Assembly (NCBI RefSeq): GCF_034087045.1
Contig: NZ_CP139247.1
Span: 5,172,001-5,236,000, forward strand
Length of the DNA: 64,000 bases
DNA from: Chitinophaga sancti
Lineage (GTDB): Bacteria > Bacteroidota > Bacteroidia > Chitinophagales > Chitinophagaceae
Reading direction: 5' to 3'
Part shown: positions 16,782 through 25,178 of the stretch, one piece after another
Numbering within the stretch: position 1 is the stretch's first letter
Layout of the letters: each line of letters starts with the position of its first letter
The notes under the pieces: generated by a model
The model's input: only the letters and a program-made list of their open reading frames with translations
What the model was told of the DNA's origin: nothing
The model's database searches: none
Made by a program: the position numbers and the translations under genes

Positions 16782-18722
16782 TTAAAAATTTACACTGGCA
16801 GTCATACGATAATAACGTCCCGGCATGGGATAGTTATAAATTACATCGTAGTACTGGTTGAATACATTATTGATTTCTCCTGTTAGTTTCAGCTGCCTGG
16901 TATGCCATGACAAAGACAGGTCATGTGTATACCAGGGTTCTATATAATACTCCGGAATATTGACGCTACCATAATAACGTGCGCCTACATACACAAAACT
17001 ATAATTCATGTCCCATGCCTTCCAGGACATGTTGGTGGTAAAAGACCCGCTGTGTAATGGTACGTAAACGATCTGTTGATCATTATTGTCCGTTGCTTTC
17101 TGATAAGTATACTTGAGCGAGAAGTTCGTTCCGATTGCGCTGAATAAGCGAGGCGAGGTCTGCACACCTGCATCTACGCCATAAATATTCACTAATCCGA
17201 TATTCTGCATTTGCCAGCGGAAGAGTTTACCCGGCACAGCTACGATCTTATCCGTCACCCTGCTGTAATAAGCATCTGTCTGAATAGCAAAGTATTGCCA
17301 CCAGCCGGTGGAGGTTTTTGTATAACTGGCACCTATATCATATTGCCTGCTATATTCAGGTTTCAGGGTGGGATTGCCCGTGGTGGTATAATAGAGATCA
17401 TTGAAGGTAGGCATTCGGAAGATGTGCTTATAAAATGCCCTGATCCTCAAAGATGGATCTGCCAACGGTTGCCAGGAGGCAATGACAGTGGGCGTATATG
17501 CTCTTCTATTGCCACCGCTGGTGTAGAGCTTTGTACTTTCATTGATGATACTCGCCAATACACTTCCCTGCAGATCGATCCTGTTAACATGTAATTGAGT
17601 AGCACCAGCTACCAACGTGGTGACCCTGGTAGGAATAGCGAAGCGATCAAGATTCACAGCGGTCATCTGGTTCACCTGGAAGTCGGCAGAGAGCGCAACA
17701 TCCCACCAGTCTTTGATACGGTATTGATTGGCCGAAGACAAATAATATTCATGCTGGCGGAACCGGTTCATAAGCGGCCCTGTCGTAGTTACAATCGTAG
17801 TATCGAGATAGCGTACATAATCCAGCATATACTTGCCGTTCAACTGCATGCTGTACCTGCCATATTTTTGGTTATAGCCTCCCTGTATAAATGCATTTCG
17901 ATCCCACTGACGCTGTCCGTTTTCGAAATGTCCTTTCACGATTGGGCCTGGCAGGCCACGGGCGGAGTTATAATAATACCCCTGTACGTGCCAGTTGCTG
18001 CTGTCTTTGCCATTGCCATATACCCCTGCTTCTAAGCGCCAGGCATCGATGTCTCCATTCTTTCGTACGGCAGTGGTGTCATAATCATTATAGCGATAAC
18101 GGAATTTGTATTGTCCGTCTGCATGGGTCCATTCTGAGCTGACAACAGCTGCTATGTTATTTGACAGTTTCTTTTCTATTCTCAGGGAGGGATTGATCAA
18201 TCCAAAACTTCCGGTTTTAAAGCCTGCTTTACCATGCAGGGTTTCCGCACCCTGAAAGACAGGTTTTTTGGATTGTAAATACATCGCGGCTGCTGAAGCA
18301 AATCCTTTTGCAGGTTGGAAGATGACGCTTTTCTGGGCGTTGTAGAGCTCTATTTGTTCAATATTGTCAAGGGAAAACCGGCCCAGGTCTACTGTGCCGT
18401 TTTGAGCATTGCTTAGTTGAATGCCGTCATAAAATACACCCAGCTGGTTGGTACCCATGCTGTGTACATTGAGCGTTTTGAGGCCGCCTACGCCACCGTA
18501 ATCCTTGATCTGAACACCAGAGAAGAACCGGGCAGCATCTGCCACGGAGAGGCTATTCATTTTTTCAAGTGCCTTGCCACTGAGGGATTGAACGGGCGTA
18601 ATCGCACCGGGTTTGGCAGAGAAGATCGTAATTGTCTGTAAGGTATGAGTCGTATCATTTTGCTGTGCCTGTAAATGCAGGCACAGCAAAATGAAGCTTA
18701 TTATAAAACTGGTTGCCTTCAT
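16782..18722 (-). CDS. btuB: TonB-dependent outer-membrane cobalamin receptor, BtuB-like
   Basis: An outer-membrane beta-barrel that imports vitamin B12 with energy from TonB. The signal peptide ends at LQAQ. The plug domain lies at about 45-150 (SGKALEKMNSLSVADAARFF, then GVFYDGIQLSNAQNG). The rest is barrel strands, ending in an aromatic C-terminal residue (ASVNF) typical of barrel assembly. At 646 residues it is close to BtuB size and lacks the N-terminal CarboxypepD_reg domain of SusC proteins. Specificity for cobalamin is inferred from the riboswitch leader and the flanking propeller lipoproteins; no periplasmic BtuF or ABC transporter genes are in the window. Confidence 0.88.
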   Translation of the reverse strand: MKATSFIISFILLCLHLQAQQNDTTHTLQTITIFSAKPGAITPVQSLSGKALEKMNSLSVADAARFFSGVQIKDYGGVGGLKTLNVHSMGTNQLGVFYDGIQLSNAQNGTVDLGRFSLDNIEQIELYNAQKSVIFQPAKGFASAAAMYLQSKKPVFQGAETLHGKAGFKTGSFGLINPSLRIEKKLSNNIAAVVSSEWTHADGQYKFRYRYNDYDTTAVRKNGDIDAWRLEAGVYGNGKDSSNWHVQGYYYNSARGLPGPIVKGHFENGQRQWDRNAFIQGGYNQKYGRYSMQLNGKYMLDYVRYLDTTIVTTTGPLMNRFRQHEYYLSSANQYRIKDWWDVALSADFQVNQMTAVNLDRFAIPTRVTTLVAGATQLHVNRIDLQGSVLASIINESTKLYTSGGNRRAYTPTVIASWQPLADPSLRIRAFYKHIFRMPTFNDLYYTTTGNPTLKPEYSRQYDIGASYTKTSTGWWQYFAIQTDAYYSRVTDKIVAVPGKLFRWQMQNIGLVNIYGVDAGVQTSPRLFSAIGTNFSLKYTYQKATDNNDQQIVYVPLHSGSFTTNMSWKAWDMNYSFVYVGARYYGSVNIPEYYIEPWYTHDLSLSWHTRQLKLTGEINNVFNQYYDVIYNYPMPGRYYRMTASVNF

Positions 18723-18723
18723 A

Positions 18724-19782
18724 TTAATGGAACACGACCATGGCTGGATATAAATTGTCCGTGTAGGAAATTGCAGATTTTAAAGTGGCGTCTGCGGCGC
18801 TGTAAGTATAAAGCGTATTGTCAGGGTCACCATAGAATCCTCCTGTAGTGGTCAGTACCAGGGTATTTTTCGCAGCGTCGTAACCAATACCTTTACCATA
18901 AAAGTAGTGGTCAGTTGGCAGGGTGATATAAGCGCTGCTCAGTGAGCTGTTGTTGCCGGATACATAGCGGTATACCTTCTGGTCATCGCTCAGTACATAG
19001 ACTGCATTTTCCTGGGTAGAAGCGACGATAGAGCTGCTGGTGAATACCCATTCGTTATAGCGAACATTAAAGGAGGTGGTGATTGTATCGACCTTCAGTG
19101 TAGACGGATCGATTTTGAGCAGGGCATTTGTTTGTGCAGCATATATGTAGCCATCTTTACCCTGTGCAAAACCAGCTATGGCAGTTCCTAAATTTTTTGC
19201 TATAGAGTAGTCGCTGGTATTCAATGCTACGATACCGTCGTTAGCAGTTAATGCAAATACATAGCTGCCTGATTTGAGCATATCGCTAACGCTGCCACTT
19301 ACACCCGTGATTTTGGTACCCAGGCTCAGGGAAGATAAGGTAACCGGATAGATACCATCGTCAGTACTGAGCAGACCATTGCTATTGTCAATACCGATGA
19401 ATGCATGACCGCTGGCCGGCAGACTTGCATTCCTGGCGCTTTCTTTCAGGGAATACTCATCAGCTGCTACCAGTGGACCGCCATAGTTGGTTACCAGGTA
19501 AAGTTTTCCATTATAGATGGTACCATATTCCAGGGTGGTGGAGGTAGTTGCCAGCGGGCTGGATGGGTTCACTTTCAGGTAATTGTCCTGCGAAAGGGTA
19601 TCCGTATTATAGCTGCGGAAGCTCAGGTCTCCTCCTTTGGAGCCGAAGTAACCTTCATTTACAATGAAATAACCATTGTCATAAGTGCCTTTGGAGATAA
19701 CTGAAGTATTGTCATCCTTTTTACAAGAGACTATGAAGAATACGGCGAATGCTAACAGGAGCGTGTGTAATTTTCTTTGCAT
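18724..19782 (-). CDS. DUF5074-type beta-propeller lipoprotein, first gene of the B12 operon
   Basis: It has a lipoprotein signal with lipobox Cys in FIVSCKK. Residues 30-350 form repeated propeller blades (YFIVNEGYFG, NGKLYLVTNYGG, GYIYAAQTNALLKID). It is related in kind to the propeller at 15679-16776 but only distantly similar. It sits directly behind the cobalamin riboswitch and ends 1 nt before the BtuB start, so it is regulated by B12. The likely task is extracellular corrinoid binding in complex with the receptor. Why the operon holds two propellers is unclear; they may bind different corrinoids or form a lid and a second capture site. Confidence 0.82.
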   Translation of the reverse strand: MQRKLHTLLLAFAVFFIVSCKKDDNTSVISKGTYDNGYFIVNEGYFGSKGGDLSFRSYNTDTLSQDNYLKVNPSSPLATTSTTLEYGTIYNGKLYLVTNYGGPLVAADEYSLKESARNASLPASGHAFIGIDNSNGLLSTDDGIYPVTLSSLSLGTKITGVSGSVSDMLKSGSYVFALTANDGIVALNTSDYSIAKNLGTAIAGFAQGKDGYIYAAQTNALLKIDPSTLKVDTITTSFNVRYNEWVFTSSSIVASTQENAVYVLSDDQKVYRYVSGNNSSLSSAYITLPTDHYFYGKGIGYDAAKNTLVLTTTGGFYGDPDNTLYTYSAADATLKSAISYTDNLYPAMVVFH

Positions 19783-19822
19783 GCTGTTTTAATAATTGTA
19801 ATAGTTGAAAGGTTCCCGACGG

Positions 19823-19902
19823 AATAGATCATTCAGCATGATAAGCGTAATATCATTGTATATCCCGAAGCTTTTCACCCGAAAGCGCTGAATGGATCTA
19901 TT
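19823..19902 (-). promoter_or_regulatory. Long leader hairpin behind the riboswitch (expression platform candidate)
   Basis: Arms 19887-19902 and 19823-19837 pair over 15 bp with a single bulged base and 49 nt between them. The hairpin lies between the cobalamin aptamer and the start codon at 19782. No T-run follows, so control of translation or RNA stability is more likely than termination. Confidence 0.6.
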
Positions 19903-20065
19903 GCATCGTGGCAGGTCTTCTGGCTCCCTGATTTTCCGGCGGCCTTCCCATCCATGGTGGACAGTGGCAAAGAGTAGAACCGGAAATAATACCCAGGTTA
20001 CAGCTACGGGGATAGCTCCGGTTTTGCACCGGATTCCCTTTTAAGCCTATCTAGTGACAGGCACC
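19903..20065 (-). ncRNA. Cobalamin riboswitch
   Basis: Minus-strand conserved blocks appear in order: a GGTGCCTG start helix, AAAAGGGAATCCGGTG, the B12-riboswitch core GCTATCCCCGTAGCTGTAA, GCCACTGTCC, GGGAAGGC and the B12 box AGCCAGAAGACCTGCC. It binds adenosylcobalamin or a relative and is expected to shut down the btuB-type operon when B12 is plentiful. Confidence 0.96.
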
Positions 20066-20075
20066 AAATGCGGCA

Positions 20076-20107
20076 CAAACCTACACTATGGGTGTGGAAT
20101 AACCAAA
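20076..20107 (-). promoter_or_regulatory. Promoter of the B12 uptake operon
   Basis: On the minus strand TTTG (20104-20107), 20 nt, then TAGGTTTG (20076-20083), an exact TAnnTTTG. It places the start of RNA at about 20069, just before the riboswitch. Confidence 0.75.
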
Positions 20108-20156
20108 TTGAAACGTTTTTTCGCCTATCTTGCCGCAAATTTTTAAATAAACCGTT

Positions 20157-21938
20157 TTGCTGAGACAACTTTTTCTGTTTGTGGTCCTGCTTTGCGGCGT
20201 TATAGGTAGCTATGCCCAGGGGAACCTGAGTAAGACTGTATCAGTCACCATGACCCGCCAGCCGATATCTTCTGTACTTGATGCCATAGAAATTCAGGGT
20301 AATTTTCATTTTTCTTATGTACGGGAAATGGTGCATGCTGATAGTCTTGTGTCGGTACGCGCCAATAACAGGACTGTGAAGCAGGTACTGGACCAGTTGT
20401 TCCAGGGCAGTGTTGTATATAAGGATGTGGGCAACCAGTTGATGCTGCAGCCGGGTAAGGAGAAGTGGTTCTATGTGAGCGGACATATTACGGATGGCAG
20501 TAATGGGGCGCCACTGAATAATGCGAGTGTGTATGAAGGGGTGCAGTTGATCTCGACCATGACAAACGATCAGGGGTATTACCGGTTGCGGCTCAGGGAG
20601 AAAGAACGGCCAATGCCTGTGATGCTGACGGTGAGTAAGGAATTATATAGAGATACTATTATGATACTGGCGGGCGGGTATGATCAGGAGATCAGTGCGA
20701 GTATCAAGCCTGCGGCCCCCATCACGTTGGGTATAGTGGATGTGAACCAGTATTCGAGGGTGAGTGATACGTGGTTTGGAAAAGTGTTTTTAAGTTCCAA
20801 ACAGCGTATGCAGGCTTTGAACTTAAGTAAGTTCTTTGCAGATCAGCCTTATCAGACCTCTTTATTACCCGGGTTGGGTACACATGGTAAATTGAGTTCC
20901 CAGGTGGTCAATAAAATATCGTTGAATTTTATTGGGGGGTATACGGCCGGGTTAAATGGGGTCGAAATATCCGGAGCTTTTAATATAGACCAGAAAGATG
21001 TGAGATTTGCCCAGTTTGCCTCCCTTTTTAACCTGGTGGGAGGTAAAATGGAAGGTGTACAGATAGCAGGTTTGCATAATCAGGTCATTGATTCGGTAAA
21101 GGGATTGCAGGCAGCGGGGATCAGTAATATTACAGCAAAGGGATTTGTCGGGGTACAGCTCGCAACTACTTATAATGGAGCGAATGGCGAAACCCGGGGA
21201 TTAGGCGCTTCAGGCATCGTAAATATTTATAGAAAGAATAGTTATGGTGTGATGATGGCGGGGGTTGGAAATATGAACACAGCGACCATTCAGGGAGTGC
21301 AGGCAGCTGGCGTGTTCAATATAGCAGAAATGCTAAAGGGGGTACAGGCGGCTGGTGTTGTAAATGCGGCTGATACTACTGAGGGGGTGCAGGTAGCAGG
21401 GTTCATCAACGTTACGCGGGTATTGAAAGGCGTGCAGGTGGGTGTGGTAAATTATGCAGATTCGTCTGACGGGTATAGTATTGGTGTGATTAGTATTGTG
21501 CGCAGGGGTTATCATCAGCTGTTGGTGTATAATACAGAGCTGTTGCCGTTCAACCTGGCGTTTAAGTCAGGGAATAAAAATCTGTACAGCCTGATTATAG
21601 GAGGAGCGAGTTTTATGGAGGGGTCGAAGGCGTATAGTTTTGGGTATGGTATTGGAAAGTCTTATAAAGATTATAGTGTAGAGATAACGGAGCAGAATTT
21701 GTACCTGGGGAGTTGGGAGACGATGGGTACGATGGCACGGTTGCAGACGTCGTGGAATAAGGAAATAGGTAAAAACGCAAGGATCTTTATCGGGCCTGCG
21801 TTTACATTATATTTTAGTAGTAAGGATGCAAATGTGGGAGGATATAAGACCAGGGTGCCGGGACCGTATGGGGCATTTAAATTTAATGACAACCTACGTT
21901 ATTGGTTTGGCTGGTATGTGGGCTTTAGTTTCTTCTAA
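20157..21938 (+). CDS. Secreted STN / carboxypeptidase-regulatory protein with GVQxAGxxN surface repeats
   Basis: The only possible start before the signal peptide (MLRQLFLFVVLLCGVIGSYAQ) is TTG at 20157, because an in-frame stop lies at 20148. Residues about 25-100 form an STN domain as in TonB receptors (SVTMTRQPISSVLDAI). Residues 106-185 form a CarboxypepD_reg beta-sandwich (VSGHITDGSNGAPLNNASVYE). Residues about 300-445 hold roughly nine repeats of the type GVQAAGVFN, like the leptospiral LA_2272-type surface repeat. The C-terminus looks like membrane beta-strands ending in F-F. STN and repeat domains without a receptor barrel suggest a surface signalling or adhesion protein. It is divergent from the B12 operon. 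Confidence 0.8.
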   Translation: MLRQLFLFVVLLCGVIGSYAQGNLSKTVSVTMTRQPISSVLDAIEIQGNFHFSYVREMVHADSLVSVRANNRTVKQVLDQLFQGSVVYKDVGNQLMLQPGKEKWFYVSGHITDGSNGAPLNNASVYEGVQLISTMTNDQGYYRLRLREKERPMPVMLTVSKELYRDTIMILAGGYDQEISASIKPAAPITLGIVDVNQYSRVSDTWFGKVFLSSKQRMQALNLSKFFADQPYQTSLLPGLGTHGKLSSQVVNKISLNFIGGYTAGLNGVEISGAFNIDQKDVRFAQFASLFNLVGGKMEGVQIAGLHNQVIDSVKGLQAAGISNITAKGFVGVQLATTYNGANGETRGLGASGIVNIYRKNSYGVMMAGVGNMNTATIQGVQAAGVFNIAEMLKGVQAAGVVNAADTTEGVQVAGFINVTRVLKGVQVGVVNYADSSDGYSIGVISIVRRGYHQLLVYNTELLPFNLAFKSGNKNLYSLIIGGASFMEGSKAYSFGYGIGKSYKDYSVEITEQNLYLGSWETMGTMARLQTSWNKEIGKNARIFIGPAFTLYFSSKDANVGGYKTRVPGPYGAFKFNDNLRYWFGWYVGFSFF

Positions 21939-21987
21939 GAATTTCTTTCATACAGTCGCAGGCTAGCGGTTTCTCCTTAAAATTCAG

Positions 21988-21995
21988 TAAATTTG
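21988..21995 (+). promoter_or_regulatory. -7 box of the aguBA promoter
   Basis: TAAATTTG matches TAnnTTTG exactly, 31 nt before the aguB ATG. No clear -33 element. Confidence 0.45.
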
Positions 21996-22026
21996 CCCCT
22001 TCTTTTTCAAATTTAAACACTGGTAA

Positions 22027-22902
22027 ATGTCAAAAGTCAAAGTAGGTTTTGTGCAAATGACTTGTACGGCCAATAAGGCGGAAAACCTTGCCAAAGCCAT
22101 TGAGCAGGTAAAAGTTGCCGCATCCAAAGGTGCACAGATCGTTTGTTTACAGGAGCTGTTTACTTCCCTGTATTTTTGTGATGAAGAGAATTACGACAAC
22201 TTCTCTCTCGCCGAGCCTATTCCCGGTCCATCTACAGATGCCCTTCAGAAAGTAGCTGGTGAACTGGGCGTTGTGATTATCGCCTCTCTCTTTGAAAAAA
22301 GAACTGCTGGCCTGTATCACAACACTACTGCTGTACTGGACGCTGACGGATCTTACCTTGGCAAATACCGTAAAATGCACATTCCGGACGATCCGGCATA
22401 CTACGAAAAATTCTATTTCACCCCCGGTGATTTAGGCTATAAAGTTTTCAAAACCAAATTCGCCACCATCGGTGTACTCATCTGCTGGGATCAATGGTAT
22501 CCTGAAGCTGCACGTATCACTGCGCTCATGGGTGCTGAAATACTCTTCTACCCTACCGCTATTGGCTGGGCGACCTCCCAGGACGAAGCAACCAATACAG
22601 AGCAATACAATGCATGGCAGACTATTCAGCGTAGTCATGCTGTTGCGAACGGTATCCATGTAGTTAGCGTGAACCGTACCGGTTTCGAGCAGGAAGGCCG
22701 CATGAAATTCTGGGGTGGCTCCTTCATCTCCAATCCGTTTGGTACCATCATCTACCAGGCTTCGCACGAAGAGGAAGAGATCCATGTGGAAGAGCTGGAC
22801 CTGTCTGTAACAGACAGATATCGGACTCACTGGCCTTTCATGCGCGACAGAAGAATCGACTCTTACGGCAATATCACTAAAAGATTTATCGACGAAGCAT
22901 AA
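22027..22902 (+). CDS. aguB: N-carbamoylputrescine amidase
   Basis: It hydrolyses N-carbamoylputrescine to putrescine, CO2 and ammonia, the second step of the agmatine route of polyamine synthesis. It belongs to the nitrilase fold, with the catalytic triad Glu43 (LQELF), Lys116 (KYRKMHIPDD) and Cys153 (ICWDQWYPEA). The 291-residue length and the ALMGAEILFYPTAIGW block are typical of AguB. Its stop codon overlaps the start of aguA by 1 nt, giving strict co-expression with the enzyme that makes its substrate. Confidence 0.95.
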   Translation: MSKVKVGFVQMTCTANKAENLAKAIEQVKVAASKGAQIVCLQELFTSLYFCDEENYDNFSLAEPIPGPSTDALQKVAGELGVVIIASLFEKRTAGLYHNTTAVLDADGSYLGKYRKMHIPDDPAYYEKFYFTPGDLGYKVFKTKFATIGVLICWDQWYPEAARITALMGAEILFYPTAIGWATSQDEATNTEQYNAWQTIQRSHAVANGIHVVSVNRTGFEQEGRMKFWGGSFISNPFGTIIYQASHEEEEIHVEELDLSVTDRYRTHWPFMRDRRIDSYGNITKRFIDEA

Positions 22903-23951
22903 TGAACGGACATCCAACGCTGAAACAGCAGGGATACTTCTTCCCTGCCGAATTCCATCCGCATGTGGCTACATGGCTGAGCTGGCCTCATAAAGAAGCT
23001 AGCTGGCCAGGTAAGATTGACGCTATCTATCCTTACTACAGCCAGTTTGTAAAGTACCTGGCCGAAAGTGAGCTGGTGCGCATCAACGTGGCAGACGAAG
23101 CTATGAAAGCCGCAGCAGCTGCACACCTGCAAAAAGCAGGCGTTCAAATGGATAAAGTGGAATTTTTCCTGCATCCTACAAACGACGCCTGGTGTCGTGA
23201 CCATGGTCCGGCTTTCCTGATCAATCCAACAGCTGCAGATAAGAAGGTGATCGTAGACTGGGGCTATAACGCCTGGGGGGGTAAATATCCTCCGTTCGAC
23301 AAGGACGATGTGATCCCTACCCTGATCGCTAATCATTATCAATTACCGGTATTCCACCCCGGCATCGTCATGGAAGGTGGTTCTGTAGAATTCAATGGTA
23401 ACGGAACAGTGTTGACCTCTACCTGTTGTCTGCTAAATGAAAACAGGAACCCGCACCTGACGCAGGCCCAGCTGGAAATTTACTTACAGGACTATTATGG
23501 TGTAGACCAGGTACTGTGGGTAGCAGAAGGGATTATCGGTGATGATACAGATGGTCATATTGACGATACTGTTCGCTTCGTAAACGAAGATACCGTGCTC
23601 ACTGTGGTAGAAAGTAACAAACAGGACGAGAACTACGACCTGCTGCAGCAAAACCTGCAACAGTTAAAGCAGATGCGCCTGCTGAATGGCAAACAACTCA
23701 ATGTAATTGAGTTGCCAATGCCGGATGCAGTTGTCTTTGAAGACCAGCGTCTGCCGGCTTCCTATGCTAATTTCTATATCAGCAACAAACATGTAATTGT
23801 TCCAACTTACCGTTGCGCAAAGGATGATAAGGCCCTCCGGATAATCCAGGATTGTTTTAAAACCCGTGAGGTAGTTGGTATTGATTCGACCGAGATCATC
23901 TGGGGACTGGGTAGTTTTCACTGCCTGAGTCAGCAGGAACCCCTGGTATAA
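22902..23951 (+). CDS. aguA: Agmatine deiminase
   Basis: It converts agmatine to N-carbamoylputrescine and ammonia. It is a member of the guanidino-group-modifying (PAD_porph) family. Visible motifs are NDAWCRDHGPAF, MEGGSVEFNG, GDDTDGHIDD and the nucleophile Cys341 in GLGSFHCLSQQEP. Length 349 is typical. It overlaps aguB by 1 nt and ends at a strong terminator. No arginine decarboxylase gene lies in the window, so agmatine comes from elsewhere or from the environment. Confidence 0.95.
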   Translation: MNGHPTLKQQGYFFPAEFHPHVATWLSWPHKEASWPGKIDAIYPYYSQFVKYLAESELVRINVADEAMKAAAAAHLQKAGVQMDKVEFFLHPTNDAWCRDHGPAFLINPTAADKKVIVDWGYNAWGGKYPPFDKDDVIPTLIANHYQLPVFHPGIVMEGGSVEFNGNGTVLTSTCCLLNENRNPHLTQAQLEIYLQDYYGVDQVLWVAEGIIGDDTDGHIDDTVRFVNEDTVLTVVESNKQDENYDLLQQNLQQLKQMRLLNGKQLNVIELPMPDAVVFEDQRLPASYANFYISNKHVIVPTYRCAKDDKALRIIQDCFKTREVVGIDSTEIIWGLGSFHCLSQQEPLV

Positions 23952-23964
23952 AATTCTTGCTCAA

Positions 23965-23998
23965 AAGGCGCTGTTGCCCTCGCAACAGCGCCTTTTTT
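23965..23998 (+). terminator. Terminator of the aguBA operon
   Basis: A perfect 13-bp GC-rich stem (23965-23977 with 23982-23994), 4-nt loop and T-tract. Confidence 0.92.
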
Positions 23999-24189
23999 AG
24001 GCCCAAACACATCCCTGAATTCCGCTATATGATTGGTTTACAATGTCATCTAATTGTTAAAAAACAGGAGCGGCCCCAACCTGGCTATTTCCTTTAGTAG
24101 TGCACCACTGTTGCATATCCCCTGATTGACGTAATCGCCCCGTTCGCAGTCACATTGTAGCCTTCACATTTCTTTCACATTTTCAGTGC

Positions 24190-24197
24190 TACCTTTG
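24190..24197 (+). promoter_or_regulatory. -7 box upstream of the L,D-transpeptidase gene
   Basis: TACCTTTG, an exact TAnnTTTG, lies 58 nt before the ATG at 24255. The rest of the roughly 300-bp gap after the terminator shows no other feature. Confidence 0.45.
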
Positions 24198-24254
24198 TCA
24201 TGTCCTAATATTTCATTGTATTATCCTTATTAAAGAACCTAACTAATTCCTTAG

Positions 24255-25013
24255 ATGAAGAAACCTGTTATTAAAAAAATCACACAGTACACCTTTGCCG
24301 CCGGAGTTTTTGCAGTTACAACATTTGGAGTACTACCATCTACCGGTCATAAAGCAAACAGCAACGTAATTGCCATCAACAAATCTGCCATGAGCAGCAG
24401 GGCGATGTTGTATGATAACCTGGCATTGGATTCAATGGGATTATCCCGTACCGCTTTCAATTATGCTTTACAGGGCATGGAAAAACTTGAAGCAGAAGGC
24501 AAGTTAGCTAACACAGACCTGATCACGATCGTAGACTTCAGTCTTGCTTCCAGTAAGAAAAGACTGTTTGTTATAGATCTGAAAAACGGGAAAGTGCTGT
24601 TCAACACCCTTGTATCTCATGGCCGCAATTCCGGTACGGATGTAGCAACTGCATTCTCCAATTCACCGGAGAGCTTTAAAAGCAGCCTGGGTTTTTATGT
24701 AACGGGTGATACCTACAGGGGGGAGCATGGTTATAGCCTGCGCCTGGAAGGTCAGGAACAGGGCATCAATGACAACGCGATGAGTCGTGGAATTGTGATG
24801 CATAGCGCAGCCTATGTAAATGAGAAATTAGCTGCTTTGCAGGGTTATATTGGTCGCAGCTTAGGTTGTCCGGCCATTCCTGAAAAAGTACACAGGAAGA
24901 TCATTGAAATGATCAAAGACGGCACCTGCCTCTTCCTGTACAGTCCTGATAAATACTATATGGCACATTCCAGGATCCTGGAATCACTGCCTGCCGATAC
25001 TACGATTGCCTGA
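24255..25013 (+). CDS. Murein L,D-transpeptidase catalytic domain protein (YkuD-like)
   Basis: A cell-wall enzyme that would form or remodel peptidoglycan cross-links, or attach proteins to the wall. The basic, hydrophobic N-terminus (about 1-35) acts as a signal peptide or anchor. The catalytic region has His183 (VMHSAAY) and Cys205 in GRSLGCPAIP, the form seen in the YkuD_2 subgroup of Bacteroidota rather than the classical HGxx(14-17)SxGC(IV)R. The middle part LFVIDLKNGKVLFNTLVSHG is the usual lead-in. It is convergent with a second, unrelated-type L,D-transpeptidase gene at 25179-26807. Confidence 0.88.
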   Translation: MKKPVIKKITQYTFAAGVFAVTTFGVLPSTGHKANSNVIAINKSAMSSRAMLYDNLALDSMGLSRTAFNYALQGMEKLEAEGKLANTDLITIVDFSLASSKKRLFVIDLKNGKVLFNTLVSHGRNSGTDVATAFSNSPESFKSSLGFYVTGDTYRGEHGYSLRLEGQEQGINDNAMSRGIVMHSAAYVNEKLAALQGYIGRSLGCPAIPEKVHRKIIEMIKDGTCLFLYSPDKYYMAHSRILESLPADTTIA

Positions 25014-25049
25014 CATCCATTTTCATATAAAGGCAGACCATCCGTTTTT

Positions 25050-25168
25050 CATCCACCCTGGCCCCTCTTCATCAACACGCCTCGGCGCTCAATGACACAT
25101 TATCACGCAACAGACACATCAGAGGTTAACAGCAGATGCGCAGGGGAATGAAAAGGGCCAGGGGGATG
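25050..25168. repeat. Long imperfect inverted repeat between the two transpeptidase genes
   Basis: Arms 25050-25072 and 25148-25168 share CATCC, CCCTGGCCC and TTCAT in the same order on opposite strands, with two one-base bulges. They enclose about 75 nt. This may be a large bidirectional terminator, a structured RNA or a small mobile remnant. Confidence 0.5.
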
Positions 25169-25178
25169 TACGGAATTT

